60,000 bases of DNA from Bolinopsis microptera (lineage: Eukaryota > Ctenophora > Tentaculata > Lobata > Bolinopsidae): assembly GCF_026151205.1 (NCBI RefSeq), contig NC_087072.1:17873669-17933668 (forward strand). The letters run 5' to 3'. Positions 12,760 through 27,100 of this stretch are shown here, piece by piece (the stretch's first letter is position 1; each line of letters begins with the position of its first letter). The notes beneath the pieces are model-generated. The model was not told the origin of the DNA and did no database searches. It was given only the letters and a program-made list of their open reading frames with translations. A program made the position numbers and the translations under genes.

Positions 12760-13862
12760 CAGAGGAATTTGTTTCCCTTTGAATCAATCAAACTAGATGA
12801 ATTGTTGTAAATACTGAGATCAAACTATCAATCTACAGGCTATCGTCAAACATGTTGCAAGGCGTCATCTTCAGTGACATAAGCCCTAGAAATTGTAAAA
12901 AGTTAGTAAAACCCAAAATTCCTTAAAAAATCTGAACACTCTTAAAACGGTTATAAAGTTAAAATTAAGATGTTAGGAGTAAAGGAAGGCCAAAAGGATT
13001 TATAGTGTTAATTCCCAAAGGTTTTAAAGTCTTGAGTAGTTGAATATATTTATGTTCACGGACATCCAAAGTTTTAGGACTAGAATTATCAATAATTGAC
13101 ACATTAAAAATGTTGTTAAAATCTTCCCTTTGTCTAAAACCATGATCCAACAAATGTAAACCCAAACTATATTCATCACTTGTTTCATCTACCTTATCAC
13201 CATTTAAAAGTTTATAATATTTGACCCTATGTTCTCCAGTCCTAACCCGTAGAGATCGAGTTGTGCGACCGACGTAAGCCTTTCCACAGACACTACATTG
13301 GAATAGATAAATGATGTTGTAGCTCTGGCAGTTTCCAGGGGAAGCTTTAACCTTCTTGCCGTTCACTTTGAATTCACGGGTGCCTTTGACAAGTTCACAA
13401 CATTTGCATCTTGGCACATTGCATTTGCTGGTTGGGCCATGTTGAGCTCCTAAAGCAAGTTCTTTCAATTTGACGAGGCGAGATTTTAGGCTTGGCCCTG
13501 TTTTCTTTGTGTAACTGAAAATTGTCTTCCTAGGCGTGGCGGATGTTGTGGAGGTCTCTTGGGATGTTTCAGCAGTGTCACTTTCACTGAAACTCCTCGT
13601 TCTTGAGAGGTGTTCTTCATACTTCTTAGTCACAGACACCAGATCATCATCACTACCATAAGTAGATATGACCCTGATTGGAAGATGTAATGATGTCTGG
13701 TCATCAGGAGCCTGAACTTTGCGTGACAGTGATCTTGCTGTGTTAAGGACCTTATTACTGATGTTCTCAATCATTTTTCTAGGGTAACATGCGGCAAGGA
13801 AGGCTTTTTTGAGGTTGTTGAGATGTTCTTTCAGGCGTTCTTGGCAGTTGATGATCCTTCTG
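12760..13862 (-). mobile_element. 5'-truncated Penelope-like retroelement
   Basis: A 1.1-kb insertion in repeat R, flanked by a 14-bp direct repeat AATTGTAATTGTAA (12746-12759 and 13863-13876). It holds only the C-terminal part of the Penelope protein and the 3' UTR; the reverse transcriptase is lost. Confidence 0.85.
12965..13862 (-). pseudogene. Penelope GIY-YIG endonuclease C-terminal portion
   Basis: An open frame of about 299 residues encodes the tail of a Penelope-like element protein: a basic helical region, a zinc-binding-like CNVPRCKCC motif, then a GIY-YIG nuclease core (YNIIYLFQCSVCGKAYVGRT, followed by R and a catalytic-position E in VREHKYIQLL). It ends with the family-typical LKPLGINTINPFGLP. 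In intact elements this nuclease nicks target DNA for insertion. The frame is undamaged but lacks the RT domain and its own start; the apparent upstream Met at 13885 belongs to repeat R. Confidence 0.85.
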
Positions 13863-14118
13863 AATTGTAATTGTAAACCAATCACCTGGTCACACGTAAT
13901 GAATAAACTCGTTATGCTTCATATCTCGGTCATCTGAAAAGCTACAGTTCTAATTTTTTCAGGACATACGTAATTCGAATGGCCAAACACAATTTAATAA
14001 AATTTGGCTCGATCCAACTATCAAAACTATCAAATAAATGCAAAAATGAACGTTCATTTGAAAAAAATGAACTCGAATATTTTTCGATTTGACAAATTCC
14101 TCGAACCACTGGTGGTAC

Positions 14119-14534
14119 TGGCCACTGTTTGCACACTGACTTTGAACTCCCCTGACTTCAACTATCAGATGATCTTGAAGTTCAAAAAAGCATTTATAAA
14201 ATGCATAATGGCTCCCAGTCCCACGTGCATATTTGGTTGCGAGTATGGATAAAAAGCAGTTTAACTCAGGTTAAATTGCAAGGTTAAGTTTATTTTGTAT
14301 TTAACGATGATAAAAAATTAAACTCAATCATAGATGTGTCAAGAATCAAAATATCATAATATTTATCAAATTGATTGGATTCTTATTTACATATTCGTTG
14401 ATCAATAAGCACAAAACAAAAGATCTGCATTCTGCCCAGCAGTTGTGCCTTTATCTCACATAACCCTTAACAATTAATTCACGAGATCATCATCATCATC
14501 ATGACTCTCCTTCATCATCAATCAAGAGTTCAAT
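14119..14534 (-). terminator. 3' UTR and candidate polyadenylation signal of the giant gene
   Basis: This follows the TAG of the terminal exon at 14535. A minus-strand AATAAA lies at 14294-14289, about 240 bases past the stop. No other exon is visible. Confidence 0.45.
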
Positions 14535-15136
14535 CTATTGTCCATGATGAGGAGGGGGGTGGTGAGGATGGGGATGGTAATGAGGGGGATGATGAGGAGG
14601 GGGATGGTGAGGAGGTCCACCGTGGGGAGGTCCACCGAAAGGAGGTCCACCGTGAGGAGGTCCACCGTGAGGAGGTCCACCGTGAGGAGGTCCACCGTGA
14701 GGAGGTCCACCGTGGGGAGGTCCACCGTGGGGAGGTCCACCGTGGGGAGGTCCACCGAAAGGAGGTCCACCGTGAGGAGGTCCACCGTGAGGAGGTCCAC
14801 CGTGAGGAGGTCCACCGTGAGGAGGTCTACCGTGGGGAGGTCCACCGTGGGGAGGTCCACCGAAAGGAGGTCCACCGTGAGGAGGTCCACCGTGAGGAGG
14901 TCCACCGTGAGGAGGTCCACCGTGAGGAGGTCCACCGTGGGGAGGTCCACCGTGGGGAGGTCCACCGCGAGGAGGTCCACCGCGAGGAGGTCCACCGCGA
15001 GGAGGTCCACCGCGAGGAGGTCCACCGCGAGGAGGTCCACCGCGAGGAGGTCCACTGCGAGGAGGTCCACCGCGAGGAGGTCCACCGCGAGGAGGTCCAC
15101 CATTAGGAGGAGATCCACGTTGTCTGTGTCCTTGGC
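14535..15136 (-). CDS. terminal exon: GGPP(H/R/F) repeat tail of the giant gene
   Basis: The acceptor (TTCCTTCTCAG) precedes 15136. The exon starts in phase 1, matching the donor of the preceding exon at 15626. It encodes [12 protein letters not shown], then about 33 Gly-Gly-Pro-Pro-X pentapeptides, then a His/Pro-rich end and a TAG at 14537-14535. X is Arg in the first part and mostly His later, with Phe at intervals of 7-8 repeats. Such low-complexity Gly/Pro tails are expected to be disordered and extended. Aromatic or basic X residues could mediate cohesion or matrix binding (inference). All other frames of this 15-bp repeat are open too; splice phase and the acceptor are what select the minus-strand frame. 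Confidence 0.75.
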
Positions 15137-18100
15137 CTGAGAAGGAATTTAATTTTTTAAATCCGGTCACGGCCGATTTTTGTATCTAATCAGTACCCTT
15201 CAAGGCTTATATAATAAGTGTTCTCCTACAGATATGGATATGCTCATATTTTGTACAGTACATGTAATCTGTAACAGCACCAAATTCTTGTTTCTGCAGT
15301 CATCGTGTCTTATCAGGATTAAAAAACCCATCATAAGGTAAGTTAAGCAACACCATGGTTCAATGATTAGCTGGAACATTGCAAACACAATATTTGGTCC
15401 GACGAACCAAACATTTCAAAGCCCTTCAGTGCATGCGTATGATACAGCAGCCAACTAAAGGTTTCAATAGAGTACGATGACATTTGATTTAAATGTTTAT
15501 CTGTAGACTGTTTTCTTGCTAGATGTCTGCTCAAATATTTATAGTTCAAATGTAGTTTTGAATGTGATAGCACTAACCAAAATATACTCTTCAAATTCAA
15601 TTAAAGATATGTAGTCAAAATTTACCGTTATGAGTGGAGGTTGAAATTGTTTTGGTCCAGGATACTTCGTGGCTAGGACTATTTTTGAGTGAAGTTCCTT
15701 TTCTAAGAGTAAATTTCTTTGTTTTGGGCTCGAACGTGATTCCTCCACAATCTGTAGTGTGATGATATTTAATTGTAAAATTGATTTAAATTAATTCACA
15801 AAAAGACAATTGCAAATCTTATCGCAATAGTATAAAAATCAAGTTAAATATTTAGTGAGAAAGCACAATTTAATACTACATGAAATAAATAAGTGTCAAT
15901 GGTTATGAACCTTTACGCTGGTAGCATTGTTTAGCAGCCTCTTGAAGATTAGGGTAATTGTGTTGTCCACTACTGTACCCAGAAAGGTATTTTCCGTTGT
16001 GTTGACTCCAAGTTACCTTAACTCTTCGAACTGTTGTACTTGTTCTACGAACTGGAAAAGGAAACGAATTTAAGTTTTTTCCTAGGGACCCACAAAGAAT
16101 GTATGTTTATATATTCGATACTGGTCAATGGTGCACCTAAATCCCATCAACATTCCAACATCCCTTTTTCAATATCATTTGCAGATAAATTACCCTTAAC
16201 GACAGATGTGAAATTTTATAGAATAAGGCGCCGTTTCACAAAGTAGCTAATGAGAAACTGCGTGAGAGCAACTTCGTGAGCGAGGACACGTGAAAATCAT
16301 TCCAGCTATATCAACGAACAGGTCCTTGACATTGGAGGAGGGATGATCTGAGTCTGGAATCATTTTTCTATATAGAGAAGCCATGTAAATAAAGATTTTA
16401 TTGTATATTATTTGACAATCACATTTTTCCGATTGTACTGACTAGATATAAAATACTCAAATTCATGTTATATCTCACCGGAAGTCGCTCCACCTTTTCC
16501 AGTTGTAGTTGTAGTTGTTTTGGTCCAGGATATTTCGTGGCTAGGACTTTTTTTGAGTGATGTTCCTTTTCTTAGAGTAAATTTCTTTGTTTTGGGCTCG
16601 AACGTGATTCCTCCACAATCTGTTAATAAATGATATTAATCATTGAGTAAAGTGAACGACTTAAGATTTTAAGCTATCTAAAAGTGAAAATATTGCTACG
16701 TATTCAGTGCAGAGAAGGCAAATATTACTGCTTCATATAAAATGTTATGAAAGATAAGTGTCAACAGTTATGAACCTTTACGCTGGTAGCATTGTTTAGC
16801 AGCCTCTTGAAGATTAGGGTAATTGTGTTGTCCACTACTGTACCCAGAAAGGTATTTTCCGTTGTGTTGACTCCAAGTTACCTTAACTCTTCGAACTGTT
16901 GTACTTGTTCTACGAACTTGAAAAGGAAACGAATTTAAATTATTTTCCTAGGGACCCACAAAAAATGTATGATTATATATACGATACTGGTCAATGGTGC
17001 ACCTAAATCCCATCAACATTCCAACATCCCTTTATCAATATCATTTGCAGATAAATTACCCTTAACGACAGATGTGAAATTTTATAGAATAAGGCGCCGT
17101 TTCACAAAATAGCTAATGAGAAACTGCGTGAGAGCAACTTCGTGAGCGAGGACACGTGAAAATCATTCCAGCTATATCAACGAACAGGTCCTTGACATTG
17201 GAGGAGGGATGATCTGAGTCTGGAATCATTTTTCTATATAGAGAAGCCATGTAAATAAAGATTTTATTGTATATTATTTGACAATCACATTTTTCCGATT
17301 GTACTGACTATATATAAAATACTCAAATTCATGTTATAGATTAATATATCTCACCGGAAGTCGCTCCACCTTTTCCAGTTGTAGTTGTAGTTGTTTTGGT
17401 CCAGGATATTTCGTGGCCAGGACTTTTTTTGAGTGATGTTCCTTTTCTTAGAGTAAATTTCTTTGTTTTGGGCTCGAACGTGATTCCTCCACAATCTGTT
17501 AATAAATGATATTAATCATTGAGTAAAGTGAACGACTTAATATTTTAAGCTATCTAAAAGTGAAAATATTGCTACGTATTCAGTGTAGAGAAGGCAAATA
17601 TTACTGCTTCATATAAAATGTTATGAAAGATAAGTGTCAATGGTTACGAACCTTTACGCTGGTAGCATTGTTTAGCAGCCTCTTGAAGATTAGGGTAATT
17701 GTGTTGTCCACTACTGTACCCAGAAAGGTATTTTCCGTTGTGTTGACTCCAAGTTACCTTAACTCTTCGAACTGTTGTATTTGTTCTACGAACTTGAAAA
17801 GGAAACGAATTTAAATTATTTTCCTAGGACCCACAAAAATGTATGATTATATATACAATACTGATCAATGGTGCACCTAAATCTCATTGTAGTTTGAAAA
17901 GGAAGTGTAAATAAAGGTTATATTGTATATTATTTGGCAATCACATTTTTCCGATTGTACTGACTAGATATAAAATACTCAAATTCATGTTATAGATTAA
18001 TATATCTCACCGGAAGTCGCTCCACCTTTTCCAGTTGTAGTTGTAGTTGTTTTGGTCCAGGATATTTCGTGGCTAGGACTTTTTTTGAGTGATGTTCCTT

Positions 18101-21100
18101 TTCTTAGAGTAAATCTCTTTGTTTTGGGCTCGAACGTGATTCCTCCACAATCTGTTAATAAATGATATTAATCATTGAGTAAAGTGAACGACTTAAGATT
18201 TTAAGCTATCTAAAAGTGAAAATATTGCTACGTATTCAGTGTAGAGAAGGCAAATATTACTGCTTCATATAAAATGTTATGAAAGATAAGTGTCAACAGT
18301 TACGAACCTTTACGCTGGTAGCATTGTTTAGCAGCCTCTTGAAGATTAGGGTAATTGTGTTGTCCACTACTGTACCCAGAAAGGTATTTTCCGTTGTGTT
18401 GACTCCAAGTTACCTTAACTCTTCGAACTGTTGTACTTGTTTTACGAACTTGAAAGAAACGAATTTCAGTTATTTCCCAAGGAGTACACAAATCATAAGA
18501 ATTTAAGCGCTTTAAAAATGAATCAAATTCACCAAAAATAGATTCGTAATGGCAAATATATACGACGATTTTATCAACCTCCCCAACCAAAATTACAGAA
18601 TTGGTCCTACAATTCCAAAAGATAATTCTTCAACCAATAAACATACATATGAGCACTTATTGACATCAATATACTTGCTTACATACCGACTGTTTTTGTA
18701 GCTGTGGTAGGTACTCCAGAAACAGGACATTTGTAGATTACATTTCCAGTGTTCGTTCCAACAACTTCATCTCCATATATCTCTATCTGCATCAACTTTC
18801 CAGGTATATGTACCCATCCAGTACCGGTTGGTCTTGAAGCACTCATTCCTTTACGGTAGTAAATGTTGTTGCCAGAGTTCACACCAACAACAATATTGCT
18901 ACCAGACGATATCCACTTCAACTTGCCACCAATGTGGGTCCACTGTAACGATTTCCAGTCAATTGAAATTAGTTATGGAAATGTTAATGGATAAAACTGG
19001 CTATTCATTTGAAAAACTAATTCTTATGCTCTCAAAGAATTTGATAATTCGTTGTTGGACTGTTAGCTTAGACATTGATTTATGAATCTTTGGACAAATG
19101 CAAGTTTCACCAGGCGTGGGTTCCTTGACAATTTACTTTCTTAATTTATTATCATCTTAATTTAGTCACTTACTCCAGATCCAGCAGTATTGCTGTCTCC
19201 ATATGTTCCTTTTCGATAGTAAATGTTATTTGCTCTGTTGACTACCCAAACTCCAGATGGTCCCACAGTAACTTGTATAGCCTTCCCTCCAATGTGCTGC
19301 CAGTTCTTTCCAGTCCATCTATAGATATTCTGATGTTTGCTGACTCCCCAAACATGACCGTTGTCACTGACATCAAGCTGAAAGAAAATTCCGTCCATGA
19401 AATCATATAGCTATTCCCGAAAACAGTTCATGCTCTCTATTCTACTATCAAGAAGTAATTAGAAGATTAGAAGTCGTTGATTTAATACTGTCTACAGAAA
19501 TTACTCACATTGGTAAGTGCACCAGGTATTCGCTGCCATTTGTTATGACCCGCATATCTATAGATCTGACCATGTCTGTTGACTCCCCATACAGACGAAC
19601 CAGATGAAATTTGTACTAAGTTACCAGGTATTTTAGTCCAGCTTTTTCCTACGAGAACGTTTCTTTTTAATGACCAATCTAACAATACTCATTAACGATA
19701 AATATGGTTATTTCATATTTAATCTTCGCTAATTTGCAACAAATGTTGTTTGTTGATAAACTATTTCGTTTGATAAATTAATGATAAGTTTCAATACCGT
19801 TACTGTTAAGCTTGTAGATATTTCCTCCCCTGTTAACACCCCACACGCCAGATCTTCCTTTGGAGATACGAATCAGTCTTCCTGGTATAGCTTGCCATTT
19901 AGCAGTAACTGCAACTCCAGATGTCACCTTAACTTTTCCACCTAAAGTGTTTAAAATCAAATCGATTGCTCATTATTCCAAATATTTCATACACTGCATG
20001 GTATAAACCTTAGCTAAATACTAAATTAGCATTTCCTTCTAGAATCTAGAAGTAGGCAAAGTATCTCAAAAGGCAAGAACAAAGTTTTTTATCAAGTTGA
20101 TAATAGTTATAATAAACTCAGCAATTTTTGTATAGATATTACAAGATCTTAAAAAACTGTTTACAAAATGATTATAGACACACGACACACATGATCTCAG
20201 CTTTAATATTATGAGTATTCATGATTTAGTTTGAAGATCAAAATGCTTACCACTGCTTGTAGGTATATTACAGTAGTCCCATCGAGGCTTAGTTCCCTCA
20301 GCATTATAACACCAGGCGCCTTTTGATGCACTGAGGAAAATGACGACACATGTTATAATGAAGAATTTCTAAAAGTAAAAAGAAATTTCACAGATGATTT
20401 ATATTCCAAAGCCCCTTCATTGCAGTTTTATCGTAGATTTTACTTAAATCTACAATAAATTTTTGTGCCCCTACCTTGTGCTCGACTTGATAACAATCCT
20501 TATGGAACACTACCGGATATCAGATATTGAAGACTTACCCGGATGGATTTCTGCAATAGTTGTTTTGCAGTCCTGAATGAGGGTATCTGAAAATGTTTTT
20601 GTAATAAGCTATTTTCCTAAAGTAGGTAGTGTTGTGAATCGTAACTAATAATTTGGCTTCTGTCGAGAGCCCATTTAGAAACATTTCGAAGTTTGGGTGT
20701 AAAATGATTTAGGACGCTCGATTAAATATAGTACATGTCTCATCTTCCAAAATCCGAATAATCTGGATAAGAATAAATCTAAATCTGGATTATGCCGTAT
20801 TGTGGCCGCCTGTGGGTGAGACTAGCTTATACCTGTTGTGCCTTAGAAGCACCAATAAAACTTACTTCTTAGGAGAGTATTTGTGTTTATTAGGTGAATT
20901 AGAGTCCCATCTCTGGCAGACGTGTCCTGATTTTGTGCGGGATACAGTTCCCCTGTAGTCTGATCCTTTCTTATCCGCTTTATGAACACCTTCGTCTGGA
21001 GCTGGAGTTAATCCATTTGTTATTCTTTTTAGAAACGTTAATAATGAATAAAAGTAGTTTCTTGATAAACGATGGCTTGATAGTGGGGTAAATTGGGTTT

Positions 21101-24100
21101 GCGGTAAATCTGCGTTTGCGGTAAATTTGAGCGCAGTAAATCTGCATTTGTGGTAAATTGGAACGCAGTAAATCGGAATCTGTAAACAAGGCCAGGGCAG
21201 GGTAAATCGGACTTCTGTGTCAAAACTCAACTAAAAACCTGGATTGAAAAATATGAGATTTTCCTGAAAGATCAATATTGTATACTTTTGCGAATGAGTA
21301 TATGTCAAACATATGAAGACCAAACAATGTACCTCCAACAGGCTGTTTAGGAGGCAAGAGTTTGACAATGAATCACATTCACCGAAAATAGATTTGTAAT
21401 GGCAAATATATACGACGATTTTATCAACCTCCCCAACTAAAATTACAGAATTGGTCCTACAATTCCAAAAGATAACGCTTCAACCAATAAACATACATAT
21501 GAGCACTTATTGACATCAATATACTTGCTTACATACCGACTGTTTTTGTAGCTGTGGTAGGTACTCCAGAAACAGGACATTTGTAGATTACATTTCCAGT
21601 GTTCGTTCCAACAACTTCGTCTCCATATATCTCTATCTGCATCAACTTTCCAGATATATGTACCCATCCAGTACCTGTTGGTCTTGAAGCACTCATTCCT
21701 TTACGGTAGTAAATGTTGTTGCCAGAGTTCACACCAACAACAATATTGCTACCAGACGATATCCACTTCAACTTGCCACCAATGTGGGTCCACTGTAACG
21801 ATTTCCAGTCAATTGAAATTAGTTATGGAAATGTTAATGGATAAAAATGGCTATTCATTTGAAAAACTAATTCTTATGCTCTCAAAGAATTTCATAATTC
21901 GTTGTTGGACTGTTAGCTTAGACATTGATTTATGAATCTTTGGACAAATGCAAGTTTCACCAGGCGTGGGTTCCTTGACAATTTACTTTCTTAATTTATT
22001 ATCATCTTAATTTTGTCACTTACTCCAGATCCAGCAGTATTGCTGTCTCCATATGTTCCTTTTCGATAGTAAATGTTATTTGCTCTGTTGACTACCCAAA
22101 CTCCAGATGGTCCCACAGTAACTTGTATAGCCTTCCCTCCAATGTGCTGCCAGTTCTTTCCAGTCCATCTATAGATATTCTGATGTTTGCTGACTCCCCA
22201 AACATGACCGTTGTCACTGACATCAAGCTGAAAGAAAATTCCGTCCATGAAATCATATAGCTATTCCAGAAAACAGTTCATACTCTCTATTCTACTATCA
22301 AGAAGTAATTAGAAGATTAGAAGTCGTTGATTTAATACTGTCTACAGAAATTACTCACATTGGTAAGTGCACCAGGTATTCGCTGCCATTTGTTATGACC
22401 CGCATATCTATAGATCTGACCATGTCTGTTGACTCCCCATACAGACGAACCAGATGAAATTTGTACTAAGTTACCAGGTATTTTAGTCCAGCTTTTTCCT
22501 ACGAGAACGTTTCTTTTTAATGACCAATCTAACAATACTCATTAACGATAAATATGGTTATTTCATATTTAATCTTCGCTAATTTGCAACAAATGTTGTT
22601 TGTTGATAAACTATTTCGTTTGATAAATTAATGATTAGTTCAATACCGTTACTGTTAAGCTTGTAGATATTTCCTCCCCTGTTAACACCCCACACGCCAG
22701 ATCTTCCTTTGGAGATACGAATCAGTCTTCCTGGTATAGCTTGCCATTTAGCAGTAACTGCAACTCCAGATGTCACCTTAACTTTTCCACCTAAAGTGTT
22801 TAAAATCAAATCGATTGCTCATTATTCCAAATATTTCATACACTGCATGGTATAAACCTTAGCTAAATACTAAATTAGCATTTCCTTCTAGAATCTAGAA
22901 GTAGGCAAAGTATCTCAAAAGGCAAGAACAAAGTTTTTTATCAAGTTGATAATAGTTATAATAAACTCAGCAATTTTTGTATAGATATTACAAGATCTTA
23001 AAAAACTGTTTACAAAATGATTATAGACACACGACACACATGATCTCAGCTTTAATATTATGAGTATTCATGATTTAGTTTGAAGATCAAAATGCTTACC
23101 ACTGCTTGTAGGTATATTACAGTAGTCCCATCGAGGCTTAGTTCCCTCAGCATTATAACACCAGGCGCCTTTTGATGCACTGAGGAAAATGACGACACAT
23201 GTTATAATGAAGAATTTCTAAAAGTAAAAAGAAATTTCACAGATGATTTATATTCCAAAGCCCCTTCATTGCAGTTTTATTGTAGATTTTACTTAAATCT
23301 ACAATAAAAGTTTGTGCCCCTACCTTGTGCTCGACTTGATAACAATCCTTATGGAACACTACCGGATATCAGATATTGAAGACTTACCCGGATGGATTTC
23401 TGCAATAGTTGTTTTGCAGTCCTGAATGAGGGTATCTGAAAATGTTTTTGTAATAAGCTATTTTCCTAAAGTAGGTAGTGTTGTGAATCGTAACTAATAA
23501 TTTGGCTTCTGTCGAGAGCCCTTTTAGAAACATTTCGAAGTTTGGGTGTAAAATGATTTAGGACGCTCGATTAAATATAGTACATGTCTCATCTTCCAAA
23601 ATCCGAATAATCTGGATAAGAATAAATATAAATCTGGATTATGCCGTATTGTGGCCGCCTGTGGGTGAGACTAGCTTATACCTGTTGTGCCTTAGAAACA
23701 CCAATAAAACTTACTTCTTAGGAGAGTATTTGTGTTTATTAGGTGAATTAGAGTCCCATCTCTGGCAGACGTGTCCTGATTTTGTGCGGGATACAGTTCC
23801 CCTGTAGTTTGATCCTTTCTTATCCGCTTTATGAACACCTTCGTCTGGTGCTGGAGTTAACCCATTTGTTATTCTTTTTAGAAACATTAATAATGAATAA
23901 AAGTAGTTTCTTGATAAACGATGGCTTGATAGTGGGGTAAATTGGGTTTGCGGTAAATCTGCGTTTGCGGTAAATTGGAGCGCAGTAAATCTGCATTTGT
24001 GGTAAATTGGAACGCAGTAAATCGGAATCTGTAAACAAGGCCAGGGCAGGGTAAATCGGACATCTGTGTCAAAACTCAACTAAAAACCTGGATTGAAAAA

Positions 24101-27100
24101 TATGAGATTTTCCTGAAAGATCAATATTATATACTTTTGCGAATGAGTATATGTCAAACATATGAAAACCAAACAATGTACCTCCAACAGGCTGTTTAGG
24201 AGGCAAGAGTTTGACAATGAATCACATTCACCGAAAATAGATTCGTAATGGCAAATATATAAGACGATTTTATCAACCTCCCCAACTAAAATTACAGAAT
24301 TGGTCCTACAATTCCAAAAGATAACGCTTCAACCAATAAACATACATATGAGCACTTATTGACATCAATATACTTGCTTACATACCGACTGTTTTTGTAG
24401 CTGTGGTAGGTACTCCAGAAACAGGACATTTGTAGATTACATTTCCAGTGTTCGTTCCAACAGCTTCATCTCCATATATCTCTATCTGCATCAACTTTCC
24501 AGGTATATGTACCCATCCAGTACCGGTTGGTCTTGAAGCACTCATTCCTTTACGGTAGTAAATGTTGTTGCCAGAGTTCACACCAACAACAATATTGCTA
24601 CCAGACGATATCCACTTCAACTTGCCACCAATGTGGGTCCACTGTAACGATTTCCAGTCAATTGAAATTAGTTATGGAAATGTTAATGGATAAAACTGGC
24701 TATTCATTTGAAAAACTAATTCTTATGCTCTCAAAGAATTTGATAATTCGTTGTTGGACTGTTAGCTTAGACATTGATTTATGAATCTTTGGAAAAATGC
24801 AAGTTTCACCAGGCGTGGGTTCCTTGACAATTTACTTTCTTAATTTATTATCATCTTAATTTTGTCACTTACTCCAGATCCAGCAGTATTGCTGTCTCCA
24901 TATGTTCCTTTTCGATAGTAAATGTTATTTGCTCTGTTGACTACCCAAACTCCAGATGGTCCCACAGTAACTTGTATAGCCTTTCCTCCAATGTGCTGCC
25001 AGTTCTTTCCAGTCCATCTATAGATATTCTGATGTTTGCTGACTCCCCAAACATGACCGTTGTCACTGACATCAAGCTGAAAGAAAATTCCGTCCATGAA
25101 ATCATATAGCTATTCCAGAAAACATTTCATACTCTCTATTCTACTATCAAGAAGTAATTAGAGGATTAGAAGTCGTTGATTTAATACTGCCTACAGAAAT
25201 TACTCACATTGGTAAGTGCACCAGGTATTCGCTGCCATTTGTTATGACCCACATATCTATAGATCTGACCATGTCTGTTGACTCCCCATACAGACGAACC
25301 AGATGAAATTTGTACTAAGTTACCAGGTATTTTAGTCCAGCTTTTTCCTACGAGAACGTTTCTTTTTAATGACCAATCTAACAATACTCATTAACGATAA
25401 ATATGGTTATTTCATATTCAATCTTCGCTAATTTGCAACAAATGTTGTTTGTTGATAAACTATTTCGTTTGATAAATTAATGATTAGTTCAATACCGTTA
25501 CTGTTAAGCTTGTAGATATTTCCTCCCCTGTTAACACCCCACACGCCAGATCTTCCTTTGGAGATATGAATCAGTCTTCCTGGTATAGCTTGCCATTTAG
25601 CAGTAACTGCAACTCCAGATGTCACCTTAACTTTTCCACCTAAAGTGTTTAAAATCAAATCGATTGCTCATTATTCCAAATATTTCATACACTGCATGGT
25701 ATAAACCTTAGCTAAATACTAAATTAGCATTTCCTTCTAGAATCTAGAAGTAGGCAAAGTATCTCAAAAGGCAAGAACAAAGTTTTTTATCAAGTTGATA
25801 ATAGTTATAATAAACTCAGCAATTTTTGTATAGATATTACAAGATCTTAAAAAACTGTTTACAAAATGATTATAGACACACGACACACATGATCTCAGCT
25901 TTAATATTATGAGTATTCATGATTTAGTTTGAAGATCAAAATGCTTACCACTGCTTGTAGGTATATTACAGTAGTCCCATCGAGGCTTAGTTCCCTCAGC
26001 ATTATAACACCAGGCGCCTTTTGATGCACTGAGGAAAATGACGACACATGTTATAATGAAGAATTTCTAAAAGTAAAAAGAAATTTCACAGATGATTTAT
26101 ATTCCACAGCCCCTTCATTGCAGTTTTATTGTAGATTTTACTTAAATCTACAATAAAAGTTTGTGCCCCTACCTTGTGCTCGACTTGATAACAATCCTTA
26201 TGGAACACTACCGGATATCAGATATTGAAGACTTACCCGGATGGATTTCTGCAATAGTTGTTTTGCAGTCCTGAATGAGGGTATCTGAAAATGTTTTTGT
26301 ATTAAGCTATTTTCCTAAAGTAGGTAGTGTTGTGAATCGTAACTAATAATTTGGCTTCTGTCGAGAGCCCATTTAGAAACATTTCGAAGTTTGGGTGTAA
26401 AATGATTTAGGACGCTCGATTAAATATAGTACACTAGAAACCCGCTAGTCGAAAGCTTTGTTCGAGGAAATTTTAAAAATCAGTTATGTTTTTATTTCTC
26501 TTCATCATACAGCTCTGTTATACAGTAGACATAATGGAATTTATTTAACAATGGCGACAGCGTTGTTAGTATTCGGATTCCCAAAACGATACTTTTTACC
26601 GCATCAAAAAATACCAATCACAACCAAAGTTATGAATATAAGTCATAGCGTGAGCGTAAATGTGAGCTAGTTTTGAAGTTATGACGTAGCATACAGCATA
26701 ACAACGTGCGTAGTTAAGATGTTCTTGCTCGCGCACGTGCATTTTTATCGTTGCTACGCAACAGCGCAGTAAACCTTTGCTAAAATAACGCCATCTTACT
26801 ATATATAAAGCGAGACGACATCAGAGGACGTTAATCAAAGGTACTCTTCCCAAGGTTGAAGACTTGTCAATGGAAAACATGTCCAGAACAGTTGTAAATC
26901 TTACAGACAAAGAGCTTAGTAAAGAGCAACTCTATGTCTTTTTCTTGTCTCACAAGTTTGCACCTACACCTCCCCTACCAGATCTAAGCCGCTTCGAGAA
27001 CGATCTGTGTAGATGGTTTTCTAAAATGAGAGCTAAAGTTGTATTTGATAGCTTTAAATGTGGACCCAACAAAGCAGATAAGAGAGTTACTGACATGGAA

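Larger units (their letters stand above)
12321..14118. repeat. dispersed repeat R, copy 1 (interrupted by SINE and Penelope element)
   Basis: Sequence outside the two insertions matches 49.67-50.71 kb in the same orientation. Shared landmarks include GACGAAGTTATCAAGCATTTT-like sequence at the left, CAACGGGGTGGTT in the middle (12706 and 50017), and a 190-bp stretch (13.92-14.11 kb against 50.51-50.71 kb) at the right. R itself has no coding potential that I can recognise. Confidence 0.75.

Noticed and set aside
14501-15140. Plus-strand repeat proteins (VHREE and RRSTV type) and a VDLLA-type minus frame
   Set aside because: All frames of a 15-bp repeat without stops stay open. Only the minus GGPPX frame is joined in phase to an acceptor and to the preceding exon.
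20862-21230. A 122-residue minus-strand ORF as an independent gene start for each kringle unit
   Set aside because: Its C-terminal third is the first kringle exon. The rest is translated intron containing GGTAAAT repeats and has no signal peptide. Kept only as an alternative for the single-gene model.
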